Assembly: GCA_021603905.1 (NCBI GenBank)
Contig: BQIU01000002.1
Coordinates: forward strand, 62,001-126,000
DNA: 64,000 bases
Direction: 5' to 3'
Source: Nitrospirales bacterium
Lineage (GTDB): Bacteria; Nitrospirota; Nitrospiria; Nitrospirales; UBA8639
The position numbers were made by a program, and so were the translations under genes. The notes below the pieces were generated by a model that saw only the letters and a list, made by a program, of their open reading frames with translations, made no database searches and was not told the origin of the DNA. Below are positions 31,421-42,399 of the stretch, one piece after another. Each line of letters opens with the position of its first letter. The stretch's first letter is position 1.

Positions 31421-32389
31421 CTAAGGTTTGTTTGGTGTATCTTCAGAATCGGCTATGGACTCTCTCATGGTCGTGTCTGCTTGAACATTCTTCATGCGAT
31501 AATAATCCATAATGCCTAAATTTCCATGACGAAATGCTTCGGCCATCGCTTTGGGAACTTCTGCCTCCGCTTCAATCACTCGTGCACGCATTTCCTGTTC
31601 AAGAGCAACAGCCATCGCACGACGTTCTTCGGCTTTGGCTTGTGCAATTTGCTTGTCGGCGTTAGCTTGATCGATTTGAAGTTTGGCACCAATATTCTCC
31701 CCCACATCGACATCAGCAATATCAATAGACAAAATTTCAAAGGCCGTACCGGCATCCAACCCTTTTTCTAAAATATGTTTTGAAATTTCATCTGGATTTT
31801 CCAGCACATCTTTGTGGGTTGCTGACGAGCCAATGGTACTCACCATGCCTTCGCCTACTCGGGCTATTACGGTCTCCTCTCCGGCCCCACCAACCAGGCG
31901 ATCAATGTTGGCTCTCACTGTGACACGTGAATTCACGATCAGCTGAATGCCATCTTTGGCAACGGCGGTTATCCGCGGGGTTTCAATCACTTTCGGGAGT
32001 ACCGACATTTGTACAGCTTCAAGCACGTCTCGACCAGCTAAATCAATGGCGGCAGCTCGTTTAAATGGCATCGGAATATTGGCTTTATCTGCAGAGATCA
32101 TGGCATTGACCACCCTCACAACATCACCTCCCGCCAAAAAGTGAGCTTCGAGATCGTTGATGGGAATTGTTAAGCCGGCCTTCACCGCACTAATTCGAGC
32201 AGTCACAACGGTGGCAGGTGGAACGCGACGAAATCGCATACCAATGAGTGTTAGCAAACCAACGTATGCGTTTGAAGCCCAAGCAGCAATCCACAAGGGA
32301 ATGGGAATTAAATAGAGAATGCCAGCTAAAATCGTAAAAACAATAAGAAGAAGACCGACGGTGCCGACTATTTGCGTTTCCAATTCCAT
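31421..32389 (-). CDS. floA: Flotillin-like protein FloA
   Basis: 322 aa; [61 protein letters not shown]. Confidence 0.9.
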   Translation of the reverse strand: MELETQIVGTVGLLLIVFTILAGILYLIPIPLWIAAWASNAYVGLLTLIGMRFRRVPPATVVTARISAVKAGLTIPINDLEAHFLAGGDVVRVVNAMISADKANIPMPFKRAAAIDLAGRDVLEAVQMSVLPKVIETPRITAVAKDGIQLIVNSRVTVRANIDRLVGGAGEETVIARVGEGMVSTIGSSATHKDVLENPDEISKHILEKGLDAGTAFEILSIDIADVDVGENIGAKLQIDQANADKQIAQAKAEERRAMAVALEQEMRARVIEAEAEVPKAMAEAFRHGNLGIMDYYRMKNVQADTTMRESIADSEDTPNKP

Positions 32390-33789
32390 TACGACTTCCC
32401 CCTCTCCTTCTCGCCCAGTGCGATTTGTCTTACCACAATCCGGTTCCCATCTACTTGCACGATCGTGACCGATTGCCCTGCTTCGATAAATTCTCCTTCA
32501 GAAACCACATCGAGCCGTTCGCCATCAAAATGAGCGATACCAGAAGGACGAAGTGCCGATGCGACAATCCCTTTCGTCCCAACCCTGGGTTGATAGTCCC
32601 CTTCGTTCGAATCATATTCCTCTTTCGGCAACAAGGCCGTTTTAAGCACAAGATTATTTCCTAATGGAAGATGAGGAAGAAAACGTAAGAGGAGAAGACC
32701 AAGCACGATCGCCAGAATAATTGAAAGTGCGACTTGTCCGATCGAGGTGACGATGGCTTCCCAGGATGCCCCCGCTCCGATGAGACTCAAGGCAAATCCA
32801 GCAAGGAGCGAGACAATTCCCAAAATCCCTGCGACTCCGAAACCTGGGACCACAAAAATTTCTAGGCCGATACCAATAAGACCGAGTCCAACGAATAACA
32901 GTTCTTCCCAACCAGCAAGATGAACCAGCCCATGCCCTCCAAAAAATAATATCAGACTCATGAGCCCCAGGACGCCTGGAATGCCGAACCCTGGGGCCCT
33001 CATTTCGATAAAGAGGCCAAGCATTCCCATCGTCATGAGCAACGAGCTCACAAGTGGATGCGTCAGAAATCTGACAAGACTTTCAGCCCAAGTCTGTGTC
33101 GCATGTCGAATTTCTGCATCAGATAAATTAAGAGACTGTAGCACTGACTCAAGACTATTGGCTTGCAAATCAGCGATAGTCAGATTCAAGGCTTCTTTTG
33201 TGGTCAGAGTCAGCAATTTTCCTCTGGCAATAACATCAGGAATGACGACATCTGCATCGACCATTGCTTCCGCCAGGAGAGGGGGACGTTTTCTGCTTTC
33301 TGCCGTTCCTCGAAACTCCTTTCTAATGTAGGAAATTGTTTTTTCGGACGCCGTATTGGCGGACGTTCCAGGAAGTCCCATTTGCACAGGAGTGGCTGCT
33401 CCAATCGTAGCTCCTTCAGCCATAATGATACGTTCCGTGGCCAAACTGATCAGGGCACCGGCAGAAATCGCTCGCTTATTAATAAACGCCACAGTTGGAA
33501 TTTTTGACGTTAACAATGCATCTCGAATGATCACTGCGGCATCAACACGTCCACCAAATGTATTAATGTCCAGAATGAGAGCCTGACTTTTTGCGTCGGT
33601 CGCTTCTTGAAGCACTCGTTCCACGAACGGAGCCAAGCCCATATCAATAACTCCCTTGACGGGAACCACATAGACAATCGACGGGGACTGAGCCATTGAC
33701 AGAGGTGGATCATTGATGAAAAGGCCCCAACACATTCCAGATAGAAAGATAAGCAGAAAAGAAATTTTATAGAGGGCAGGGACGTACAC
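32389..33789 (-). CDS. NfeD-family protein with ClpP-like serine protease domain
   Basis: 466 aa; [48 protein letters not shown]; multi-TM plus C-terminal OB-like domain; abuts floA. Confidence 0.9.
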   Translation of the reverse strand: MYVPALYKISFLLIFLSGMCWGLFINDPPLSMAQSPSIVYVVPVKGVIDMGLAPFVERVLQEATDAKSQALILDINTFGGRVDAAVIIRDALLTSKIPTVAFINKRAISAGALISLATERIIMAEGATIGAATPVQMGLPGTSANTASEKTISYIRKEFRGTAESRKRPPLLAEAMVDADVVIPDVIARGKLLTLTTKEALNLTIADLQANSLESVLQSLNLSDAEIRHATQTWAESLVRFLTHPLVSSLLMTMGMLGLFIEMRAPGFGIPGVLGLMSLILFFGGHGLVHLAGWEELLFVGLGLIGIGLEIFVVPGFGVAGILGIVSLLAGFALSLIGAGASWEAIVTSIGQVALSIILAIVLGLLLLRFLPHLPLGNNLVLKTALLPKEEYDSNEGDYQPRVGTKGIVASALRPSGIAHFDGERLDVVSEGEFIEAGQSVTIVQVDGNRIVVRQIALGEKERGKS

Positions 33790-33851
33790 GTGAGGCGGGT
33801 TCCTTCACATGGGTTGATCAAGTCCGGCCATGACTGCTGATCTGGATCCTA

Positions 33852-33881
33852 TTAAGACCTTACAATTTAAGACCTTACAAT
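33852..33881. repeat. Two tandem copies of a 15-nt unit TTAAGACCTTACAAT
   Basis: TTAAGACCTTACAAT TTAAGACCTTACAAT read directly. Confidence 0.7.
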
Positions 33882-34544
33882 CTGGTCACTCTATCCAACT
33901 TTTTATTAATAAGAAAAGCTCATAAGCCGACCGTGGATGAGCCCACGGTCAATACTAGCACAATGCTAATGAGCCAGGCTTTGATTCGAAACCAGACACC
34001 ATCAACTCGGAGAGGTTGGACATTCTCGACGTATTCAAGAACGTGCAGGAGGGATCACAATTAGAACGTTAGAGGTTAGGAGAACGCAAGAAGAATTCTC
34101 TTAAAACAGAACAACTCATCACACATGTCCATCATGATGAATAATCAAACCCAGAGTTTGGTCATATTCTTCACACCTATCATAATTCAGTTGCCCCCCA
34201 CACAAAAGGTGGAGGGCTAGCGTCTGAGCTTTCTTGTCAACGATGAATCAAAGCGTCGCATTCTCGCACAGAAACAAAGAGTTGAAGATACTCATTTTGA
34301 CATTTCCCAAGATCATTTAGCGTAGTTAGGAAGTGAGACACACAATCTGTTTCATTGATCGATCTCTTTTGTGACATCTTAGCTCGAAGGACTACACGGC
34401 ACATGAAGCGCCACGTATGTACGGCTTATTTCCCACGATAGCCCCATAGAGATCTTAATACAACGCTTAACGATCCAGCCGCAAGGAAAACACACATGAG
34501 CCTTCGACGACCTGAATGTGTGATGAGGCAACACTCCCTCTAGG

Positions 34545-34943
34545 TCAGACCAGAGGAGGATCTTCGGAATCTTCTCCTGTTAGCACTTCGGCCTCTTTCT
34601 TCTCCATAGTATCCATTTCACTGATTAACCCTAATAAGAGCTGGCGGCGTTGTTGGATAGATTTCTGGACGAGGTCGCGAGAAGTTGGTTCTTGAGCCGA
34701 TTCTGGCATATTGAGAAGGGCTTCGCCCTCGGCCATTGTCGCGAATTTATATCCACTCAATTTCTTCGTCCTTCCATCTACTCGCTTAATGACCTCTTCC
34801 GTCTCGTCATCAAATTTTTCAAGTTGCTGAGGATCGACCGGAGTGTGACTTAACTTTTCCAGTTTATCTAATTGCTGTTTGAGTTGATCCACTCGAGATA
34901 GTGATGAAAAAGATGCGTTCGTATTTGCCATAAGTTCCTCCAT
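34545..34943 (-). CDS. Hypothetical coiled-coil-like protein
   Basis: 132 aa charged helical ORF preceded by a motif copy. Confidence 0.55.
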   Translation of the reverse strand: MEELMANTNASFSSLSRVDQLKQQLDKLEKLSHTPVDPQQLEKFDDETEEVIKRVDGRTKKLSGYKFATMAEGEALLNMPESAQEPTSRDLVQKSIQQRRQLLLGLISEMDTMEKKEAEVLTGEDSEDPPLV

Positions 34944-35044
34944 TCCTTGTTCTTATTACAAAGCACACCATCTTCGACTTTTTAGCTAAACAAGTCTAAA
35001 ACAATCGACCTTTATAGTTATACAAAGTTTTTAGCACCAAGGCT

Positions 35045-35061
35045 ACTGGGAAAAACCCTTG
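35045..35061 (-). promoter_or_regulatory. Recurrent 17-nt motif (CAAGGGTTTTTCCCAGT)
   Basis: About 102 nt upstream of and co-oriented with the 34943 start. Confidence 0.6.
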
Positions 35062-35267
35062 AGTGAGGCAGCAAAAAGACGGGACAACTTCGTGAAACTC
35101 CATGCTGACGCGATGAATCGTGAGTCAAGCACGAGTGCAGAAAATTTTATCTCGACGTGTACAAATATACGAGAGGCCATCATGGTTTTGTCTATCTCGT
35201 GAACTAGTGATATCTCGATAAAATCAATGAAAGAAAACCAAATTACCAATACTCCATAGAGGTCACG

Positions 35268-36416
35268 ATGAGAAAGCGATTACTACCTGTATACCTAATT
35301 GTTATGTGCGCGCTTCTTAACCCTGTATCACAGTCCTTTGCAAATGAATCCGATGATTCTCTGAGGGGGGCCTATAAGGCCAGTGAGTTGATAGGGAAAA
35401 ATGTGAAAACAATCGAAGAGAAGGATCTTGGGGAAATCCAAGACATTGTCATTGGTAACGAAGGAGAAGTTGGCTATGCGGTGCTTTCATTCGGAGGAGT
35501 CCTCGGTATCGGCGATAAGCTCTTTGCGGTCCCGTGGACCTCATTGGCTCATAGTCCTGATGGGGAGTATCTCACGTTAAATGTCGAAGAGAAAAAATTA
35601 GAGAATGCTCCTGGCTTTAATAAAGACGATTGGCCCGATATGCAAGATGAACAATGGAAATTAGTGATATTAGAATTTTACCAAGCCCCGCAGACGAATC
35701 AAAAAGAGTCGGTCAAAAATTCTAGGTCACTTCCCGACCATACGAATCATGCACATTTTTCCGCATCGCAAGGGTACCTTGTTGGAGGTGAAGGGAAAAC
35801 CGGTAACAGCGTTCGATATGACGGCTCAATGATTTGGGAAGGTCCTAGTTATGCCACAGTAGATGTTGACCCCAAAGCCAATGAAGGAGTGGTAATGGGG
35901 ATTGTTCGTACCCATGATCATACCTACACCATCCTGTTTACAGAATTTAACGGGACAGAATCCTTCATGGATGGTGGGATCGCCACAGATTTAACGTTAC
36001 ATGGGACATCAGGGCAAGGCGCTCCAATATTCCCCAAATTATCAACTCCTGTTGCTGGATGGGGAAAAGCCACGGTGTTTAAAAATGATGATGTCCTGTA
36101 TAAGCAATATCCAGCTCACTTCATGTTAACTGAAGCGGGACGGGATGAGAAAACCCACCAGGTCCAATTTCTTGAGCCTGATCGGCTGAAGAACTTTATC
36201 ACCGCCTCAAGCTCAGAGACGTCGAGTGAAAACATGCAAGAGATCAAAGCGGATATTCACAAGACAGAAGATTCCGTGAATCCTCGCACCTTGCAATTGC
36301 ATATCGTGGCCCATTCCAACGATCAAGATGAGGAAAACATCCCCCCCTATGACAATTTCATTCATTTCATGTGGGATAAGATCACATGGGAGAATGACAA
36401 AGAAAAGAGTGAATAA
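35268..36416 (+). CDS. Exported PRC-barrel protein with unidentified C-terminal domain
   Basis: 382 aa; signal peptide; IGKNVKTIEEKDLGEIQDIVIGNEGEVGYAVLSFGGVLGIGDKLFAVPW. Confidence 0.8.
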   Translation: MRKRLLPVYLIVMCALLNPVSQSFANESDDSLRGAYKASELIGKNVKTIEEKDLGEIQDIVIGNEGEVGYAVLSFGGVLGIGDKLFAVPWTSLAHSPDGEYLTLNVEEKKLENAPGFNKDDWPDMQDEQWKLVILEFYQAPQTNQKESVKNSRSLPDHTNHAHFSASQGYLVGGEGKTGNSVRYDGSMIWEGPSYATVDVDPKANEGVVMGIVRTHDHTYTILFTEFNGTESFMDGGIATDLTLHGTSGQGAPIFPKLSTPVAGWGKATVFKNDDVLYKQYPAHFMLTEAGRDEKTHQVQFLEPDRLKNFITASSSETSSENMQEIKADIHKTEDSVNPRTLQLHIVAHSNDQDEENIPPYDNFIHFMWDKITWENDKEKSE

Positions 36417-36471
36417 CATGTAGTCGGCAACGTTTGATGGAATAAAACCGACTGGTAGAAATGGACAAGAT

Positions 36472-36939
36472 ATGACACATGCAGCCGTCAAGGATATTGC
36501 GAAAGATTTATCCCAAGAGTTCCCGCGTAGTCCGCGGGAACTCTTGGGAGGATATGTGATCGCCGCTCGAACATTGGATAAATGTCGGGCCGTGCTCAAT
36601 CACTCTCAAGGAGAATACAAATTTAATTGTCCATTAGATCAAAGATTTTTTGAATTCACCGGCATTAACGCCGAAGAATTTAAAATCTTCGTGGAGTCTG
36701 GTGCCTCTGACGATGAGGTGATCTCTTGGATTTCCCAGCATGCGACATCACGACCACGGATTGAGATCATCAAATGGAATAATCAGCTCCGAGGAATGCG
36801 TATTGGTGAATTACCGGATGATGCTCAAGAATTTTTAGAAGATTATATTCCCCAACATGTTCCCTCGAATAGACCTGTCTACTGTTGGTTTGATGTCTAT
36901 GACTTGGAAGAACAACGGTTAACCGCCACTCCTGCGTAG
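36472..36939 (+). CDS. DUF5069 family protein
   Basis: 155 aa; EFPRSPRELLGGYVIAARTLDKCRA. Confidence 0.8.
   Translation: MTHAAVKDIAKDLSQEFPRSPRELLGGYVIAARTLDKCRAVLNHSQGEYKFNCPLDQRFFEFTGINAEEFKIFVESGASDDEVISWISQHATSRPRIEIIKWNNQLRGMRIGELPDDAQEFLEDYIPQHVPSNRPVYCWFDVYDLEEQRLTATPA
36511..36549. repeat. Perfect 17-bp inverted repeat, 5-nt loop, inside the DUF5069 CDS
   Basis: TCCCAAGAGTTCCCGCG-TAGTC-CGCGGGAACTCTTGGGA. Confidence 0.95.
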
Positions 36940-37047
36940 CATGTTGAATAAGACTCTTGCTCTGGTGAGAAATAATCACTCTTCAACAAAGAGAAGAAGT
37001 TAAGATCATCAGGAAAACATTCTGAAGCACATTGACGATCGGTAGAG

Positions 37048-37578
37048 GTGACTGAAGGAGGACAATTGATTCAATGGACAGGCATAGTGGTGGTTGGAGT
37101 CGGGATTGGATTAGCGTTGATAGTGGGGACCCTGTATTCCACGGGAAGTGCCGATCTTGCTGTCCACGATCAGCAACCGATTACGTTCAGCCACCAACGT
37201 CATGCCGGACAGTTAGGTGTGGCCTGTCAGTTTTGCCATCGTTTTGCCTCAGTCAGTCCTATTGCGGGGGTACCTCCCGTCTCAATTTGTATGACATGCC
37301 ATCAGTCCATGCCCACTCAACAGCCAGACCTCAAACGGCTCACCCTTTACTGGAATGAACAACGTCCGATACCGTGGATTCGTCTTCAGCGTCTTCCAGA
37401 TCATGTCTATTTTACGCACGAAATGCATCTTTTCGCAGGAGTGACGTGCCAGGATTGTCATGGGATAGTTGAAAAGATGATGGGCACGCCTCGCGCCTCT
37501 ACATTTGAGATGGGGTGGTGTCTCACCTGTCATCAGCAACAGCACGCCTCGACCGATTGTTGGACATGCCACAAATAG
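37048..37578 (+). CDS. Membrane-anchored pentaheme cytochrome c, ActA-like
   Basis: Five CxxCH motifs (CQFCH, CMTCH, CQDCH, CLTCH, CWTCH); N-terminal TM; GTG start. Confidence 0.85.
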   Translation: MTEGGQLIQWTGIVVVGVGIGLALIVGTLYSTGSADLAVHDQQPITFSHQRHAGQLGVACQFCHRFASVSPIAGVPPVSICMTCHQSMPTQQPDLKRLTLYWNEQRPIPWIRLQRLPDHVYFTHEMHLFAGVTCQDCHGIVEKMMGTPRASTFEMGWCLTCHQQQHASTDCWTCHK

Positions 37579-37585
37579 GTGAACG

Positions 37586-39781
37586 ATGGATATGAATCGC
37601 CGAACACTCCTCAAAGTCCTCAGCCTGACCGCAGCAGGATCTGCTCTTCCCGGTTGTGAACGAGAGGTCCATAATTTGGTGCCATATCTGCTTCCTGATG
37701 AACAGATCGTGCCTGGTGTCGCAACCTGGTACGCCACGACATGTCAGGAATGTGAAGCTGGTTGCGGCATCCTTGCGCGCGTCATGGAGGGAAGGGTCAA
37801 GAAACTCGAAGGAAATCCAGCGCATCCCATTAGCCAGGGCAAACTGTGCGCTCGAGGTCAGGCTGGTCTTCAGGGTGTCTATAATCCTGATCGAGTGAAG
37901 GGTCCGCTCAGAAGGGAAGGAGAAAGAGGGAAAGGTCGCTGGCAGGAGATTTCTTGGGAAGAGGGCTTGAGTACTTGGCTCGAACAGTTACACGCACACC
38001 ATGGCTCCAATTGTCTGATTTCACCACCCGTCAATGGGTCGCTGGCCACATTGTTCCAAAAAGTAACGGATCACCTGGGGGGCAGAATGATGATTCAGGA
38101 GAACCGCGAAATACACACCTTGCGCACAGCCAATGTACTGAGTGTTGGGAAAGACACTCTCCCCTATTATGACATTGGAGAGGCCGATTTCATTTTATCC
38201 TTCGGGACGCCTTTTCTGGAACATTGGATTTCTCCCGTCGCCTACGGAAGAGCCTATGGGCAATTTCGTCAAGGCCGTCCTATGGTTCGGGGACGATTTA
38301 TTCAAGTCGAACCACGACTTTCACTGACGGCCGCCAATGCGGATCGGTGGTTACCGATTACTCCTGGAACAGAAGGTCTGCTTGCCATCGGAATTGGGGC
38401 TGTCCTCATTGAACAAAAGTTGACTCGAATGTCGGGTCCGTTACCCCAGTCGCATAAAGATCTTTTTTCTATGTTTTCACTCGAGACAATTGCCATTGAG
38501 ACCGATCTCTCAGCACAGACCATTCGAGAGCTCGCCGAAGAAGTCGCTTCAGCAGACGCGCCACTTATTCTCGGAGGCGGTCCAGCTGCCAGTCACACTA
38601 ACAGCACGATCAATGCCATTCTGTTCTTCGCTCTTAATTTTTTATTAGGACGGGTGGATCAACCTGGTGGGGTACAATGGACGTCATCAACACAATTTCC
38701 GATTAAGACAAAAAAGCACGATCGAGCCAGCGATCGCGTCCTTTCCGAGTTGACGGAGGATTTCTCCCAGAATCGTTATCAACTTTTGCAATTGTATCGT
38801 GTGAATCCTCTCTTTACCCTTCCTCCCTCGACACAGATTCAGCAACTGTTTTCTCAAGCTAAATTTATCGTGAGTTTCAATTCATTTATTGATGATTCCA
38901 CCTCCATGGCAGATCTGATTCTTCCGGTTCATGACCCCTTGGAATCCTGGAGCGACGTCATTTCCAGTGAGCATAGCGCTCAACCAACTCTCAGTTTCTC
39001 TCAACCCGTGATTCGTCCCCTGTATGACACACGCGACATCGGAGACGTATGGCTGTATGCAGCTCGACAACTCGGAGAACCGCAAACGTTGGAATTTCCT
39101 TGGACGTCATTTACAGAGATGATCAAACAAACGTGGTCACCGTATCTTCAGGCACAAGAACCGAACACCTCACCCCAAGACATCTGGCCCCATACGCTAC
39201 AACGAGGCGGATATTGGCCTGATCGCTATGTGGTTTCAGGAACCACCCTACCGCCTGAGGTCATCCCATATGAGTCTCCACAATTTTTAGGAAATTCTGA
39301 TGAGTATCCTTTTTATTTCTATCCGTTCCCTTCATTGGCCCTGCATGATGGTCGAGGCGCCAATCGTCCATGGCTTCAAGAACTTCCCGATCCGCTGACC
39401 ACACGAATGTGGGGCAGTTGGGTGGAAATCAATCCTCTTACTGCCAAACAACTCCATATACAGCATGGTGATATCGCACGAGTCAGCTCTTCGTATGGGT
39501 CTGTCGATGCCCCCGTGGTGTACGTCCCTGGACTTCGTCCAGATCTTTTGGCAATGCCGATTGGACAAGGTCATCGTACCTATGGACGATATGCCAAGGA
39601 TCGAGGATGTAATCCGTTGACACTGATTGGTCCGGCGTTTGATTCGCTCTCTGGCAGCGTAGCGACGGGAGGCACTCGTGTGAACATCACACGGCTATCT
39701 TCTGGATCAGAGCTGGCTCTGTTAGAACAGTCTGGGCAGACGCCCTTTCTTTCCCATCTTCACCAGACAGGAGGACTCTAA
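37586..39781 (+). CDS. Molybdopterin oxidoreductase-family subunit, ActB1-like, TAT/lipoprotein signal
   Basis: 731 aa; MNRRTLLKVLSLTAAGSALPGC; CQECEAGCGILARVMEGRVKKLEGNPAHPISQGKLCARGQ. Confidence 0.85.
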   Translation: MDMNRRTLLKVLSLTAAGSALPGCEREVHNLVPYLLPDEQIVPGVATWYATTCQECEAGCGILARVMEGRVKKLEGNPAHPISQGKLCARGQAGLQGVYNPDRVKGPLRREGERGKGRWQEISWEEGLSTWLEQLHAHHGSNCLISPPVNGSLATLFQKVTDHLGGRMMIQENREIHTLRTANVLSVGKDTLPYYDIGEADFILSFGTPFLEHWISPVAYGRAYGQFRQGRPMVRGRFIQVEPRLSLTAANADRWLPITPGTEGLLAIGIGAVLIEQKLTRMSGPLPQSHKDLFSMFSLETIAIETDLSAQTIRELAEEVASADAPLILGGGPAASHTNSTINAILFFALNFLLGRVDQPGGVQWTSSTQFPIKTKKHDRASDRVLSELTEDFSQNRYQLLQLYRVNPLFTLPPSTQIQQLFSQAKFIVSFNSFIDDSTSMADLILPVHDPLESWSDVISSEHSAQPTLSFSQPVIRPLYDTRDIGDVWLYAARQLGEPQTLEFPWTSFTEMIKQTWSPYLQAQEPNTSPQDIWPHTLQRGGYWPDRYVVSGTTLPPEVIPYESPQFLGNSDEYPFYFYPFPSLALHDGRGANRPWLQELPDPLTTRMWGSWVEINPLTAKQLHIQHGDIARVSSSYGSVDAPVVYVPGLRPDLLAMPIGQGHRTYGRYAKDRGCNPLTLIGPAFDSLSGSVATGGTRVNITRLSSGSELALLEQSGQTPFLSHLHQTGGL

Positions 39782-40509
39782 TGAAAGATGTCTCGACACA
39801 ATCCGAACCTTCTTCATCCGCTTCAGGACCCTATCAATGGCACATGGTTGTCGATCTTGATCGATGCACAGGATGCGAGGCGTGTGTGGTTGCCTGTCAT
39901 GCAGAAAATAATATTCGCATATCCGGAGAAGCAGAGGCAGCACAAGGTCGTGCCATTAATTGGATACGAATCGAACGATATTGGGAAGGTGAATATCCTG
40001 ATGTGAAAGTGAAATTTCTTCCAGTCTTATGCCAGCAATGTGACGAGGCCCCGTGCGAGCCAGTCTGTCCGGTCTATGCTTCGTACCACACGCCCGACGG
40101 TCTCAATGCTCAGGTTTATAACCGATGTGTTGGAGTTCGATACTGTGGAAATAATTGTCCTTATGGTGCTCGTCAGTTTAATTGGATCGAACCACATTGG
40201 GATGAACCCTTACACGAACAATTAAACCCTGAGGTTTCTGTACGCCCTGGTGGTGTCATGGAAAAATGTACGTTTTGCGTCCAAAGAATTCGAGCGGCTA
40301 AAGAAATAGCCACAAAGGAAGAACGGCGAGTACGTGATGGAGACGTGACCCCTGCCTGCGTGCAATCCTGTCCCTCTTCCGCCTTGGTCTTTGGAGACAA
40401 ACAGGACCCCAACAGCCACGTGTCGCGTTTATCCAAGAATGATCGTGGCTTTCATCTTCTTGAGTCGTTAGGCACGAAACCCTCAGTGACGTATCTCCGT
40501 CGCCTGTGA
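39781..40509 (+). CDS. 4Fe-4S ferredoxin-type subunit, ActB2-like
   Basis: 242 aa; CTGCEACVVACHAENN, CQQCDEAPCEPVCPV, CVGVRYCGNNCPYGARQFN, CTFCVQRI. Confidence 0.9.
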   Translation: MKDVSTQSEPSSSASGPYQWHMVVDLDRCTGCEACVVACHAENNIRISGEAEAAQGRAINWIRIERYWEGEYPDVKVKFLPVLCQQCDEAPCEPVCPVYASYHTPDGLNAQVYNRCVGVRYCGNNCPYGARQFNWIEPHWDEPLHEQLNPEVSVRPGGVMEKCTFCVQRIRAAKEIATKEERRVRDGDVTPACVQSCPSSALVFGDKQDPNSHVSRLSKNDRGFHLLESLGTKPSVTYLRRL

Positions 40510-41849
40510 TCATGAAACCGGAAAAGTCAAATTTGGAGGCAAGCACAGATATCAATCGAGATCTTCTCACTCCCCTTGAGCAGACGGATTGGACCTATTA
40601 TCTTTTTATTGCCGTGCTCGCGAGTGCCGTGCTCGTTGGAGCTGGGGCATGGACGTATCAAATTCAAAACGGAATAGGACAAACCAATCTTCATCGACCG
40701 ATATTTTGGGGTTCTTATATCGGGTCTTTTGTATATTGGATCGGCGTCAGCCATTCCGGAACCTTTATTTCCGGTGTATTACGTCTGACCAACGCTGAAT
40801 GGCGTCGGCCAGTCACACGAATGGCTGAACTCATGACCATCATTTCTGTCATAATTGCAGCCCTGTTCGTGTTTGTGCACCTGGGAAGAGTATGGCTATT
40901 TTACTATCTGATTCCTTATCCGAACCAACGAGAAATATGGCCAAATTTTCGATCACCACTCATGTGGGATGCCACGGCGATTTTCACCTATGCGACGGCG
41001 AGTAGTATCTATCTTTATTTACCCTTAATTCCAGATTTTGCCTTGCTTCGCGAACGAATTCATGGTTGGAGAAAAAATGTGTATCGGGTCTTAGCGATGG
41101 GATGGCATGGGTCCCAACGTCAATGGCAGAACTTAGAAACGGCGATTAAAATTATCACACCCCTCATTGTCATGGTGATGATTTCGGTCCATTCAATTGT
41201 TGGATGGGATTTTGGAGTCTCACTCGTTCCCGGTTGGCATTCCACGATTTTTGCTCCGTACTTTGTCGTTGGCGCCGTGCATTCCGGCTTAGCGATGGTC
41301 ATCATCGGACTGTACGTTCTTCGAAAGATCTATCGGTTACACGAGTACGTACGAGTTGAGCATTTTGAAAAACTGGCGAAACTCTTAGTGGTGACGACAC
41401 TGTTATTGGCCTATCTCTATTTTGCCGAACAGCTCACCATCTGGTATGGCAATATCCCTGACCATCGATCGGTCCAACAATCGCTTTTGACCGGGACGTT
41501 TGCCTTCCCTTTTTGGACGATGATGCTTTGTGTGTATCTCGTGCCATTATGTACGCTCACCATACCTCAATTTCGACGCTGGCCTCTTGGGTTAATGATC
41601 GTGGGGGTCTTGATCAATATTGGCATGTACATCGAACGGCTCCTCATCATGGTGCCTCCACTCGTTCATCCTCGTTTATCGTTTCAGTGGAGCCATTATT
41701 TTCCCTCTGTTGTGGAATTGACCATTCTGGTTGGCGCATTGTCTCTCGCCGTGCTGTTGTATTGCCTGGCGATTAAATTCGTTCCAGTGATTTCCATTTG
41801 GGAAGAAAAAATTGGGAGGATACATGCCGCACCCCATTCCTCATCGTGA
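40506..41849 (+). CDS. NrfD/PsrC-like integral membrane subunit, ActC-like
   Basis: 447 aa multi-TM; ISGVLRLTNAEWRRPVTRMAELMTIISVIIAALFVFVHLGR. Confidence 0.9.
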   Translation: MIMKPEKSNLEASTDINRDLLTPLEQTDWTYYLFIAVLASAVLVGAGAWTYQIQNGIGQTNLHRPIFWGSYIGSFVYWIGVSHSGTFISGVLRLTNAEWRRPVTRMAELMTIISVIIAALFVFVHLGRVWLFYYLIPYPNQREIWPNFRSPLMWDATAIFTYATASSIYLYLPLIPDFALLRERIHGWRKNVYRVLAMGWHGSQRQWQNLETAIKIITPLIVMVMISVHSIVGWDFGVSLVPGWHSTIFAPYFVVGAVHSGLAMVIIGLYVLRKIYRLHEYVRVEHFEKLAKLLVVTTLLLAYLYFAEQLTIWYGNIPDHRSVQQSLLTGTFAFPFWTMMLCVYLVPLCTLTIPQFRRWPLGLMIVGVLINIGMYIERLLIMVPPLVHPRLSFQWSHYFPSVVELTILVGALSLAVLLYCLAIKFVPVISIWEEKIGRIHAAPHSSS

Positions 41850-42399
41850 CCCAACGATGCTCTTTGCGTTATTCAAGTCTGAAACGACGCTTCCACCTCT
41901 CATCGAGCAATTGCGCCGACTCGGACTCTCTGATGATCGAATGGACATCCTGTCCTCTAGACCAATTCAGCCAGCTCTCCTTCGATCATCAAACCGGTTG
42001 CCCTTGCATCGCATGACGATTTTTGCCGGCGTTCTAGGGCTGGCCTCGGGTCTTGTTCTGGCTGGAGGGACAGCCATGCTCTATCCGATCCAGACAGGAG
42101 CACAACCCATCGTCGCATTTCCAGTCCTCGGCATTATTGCATTTGAAATCATGATGCTCGGGGCCATTGTCTGCACATTTCTGATCATGGTCAAACGCAT
42201 TGTGGGTATTCATCAATCCTCAAAGTTCACACATGATGCTCGAATCGATGACGGAATGATTGGGGTGTCTATTCAGATATTACCATCACAAACCAGCGTG
42301 TCTCAGGTTCATCATCTGCTCTCGCAGGCCGGTGCCCATGAAATTCAAATATTGATGCCTTCCAACAATTTCAGCGTGGTTCGAGAGGTGGGTGCATGA
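41824..42399 (+). CDS. DUF3341 family subunit, ActD-like
   Basis: Start trimmed; two central TM segments, MLFALFKSETTLPPLIEQLRRLGL, RIDDGMIGVSIQI...LLSQAGAHEIQ. Confidence 0.8.
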   Translation: MPHPIPHRDPTMLFALFKSETTLPPLIEQLRRLGLSDDRMDILSSRPIQPALLRSSNRLPLHRMTIFAGVLGLASGLVLAGGTAMLYPIQTGAQPIVAFPVLGIIAFEIMMLGAIVCTFLIMVKRIVGIHQSSKFTHDARIDDGMIGVSIQILPSQTSVSQVHHLLSQAGAHEIQILMPSNNFSVVREVGA

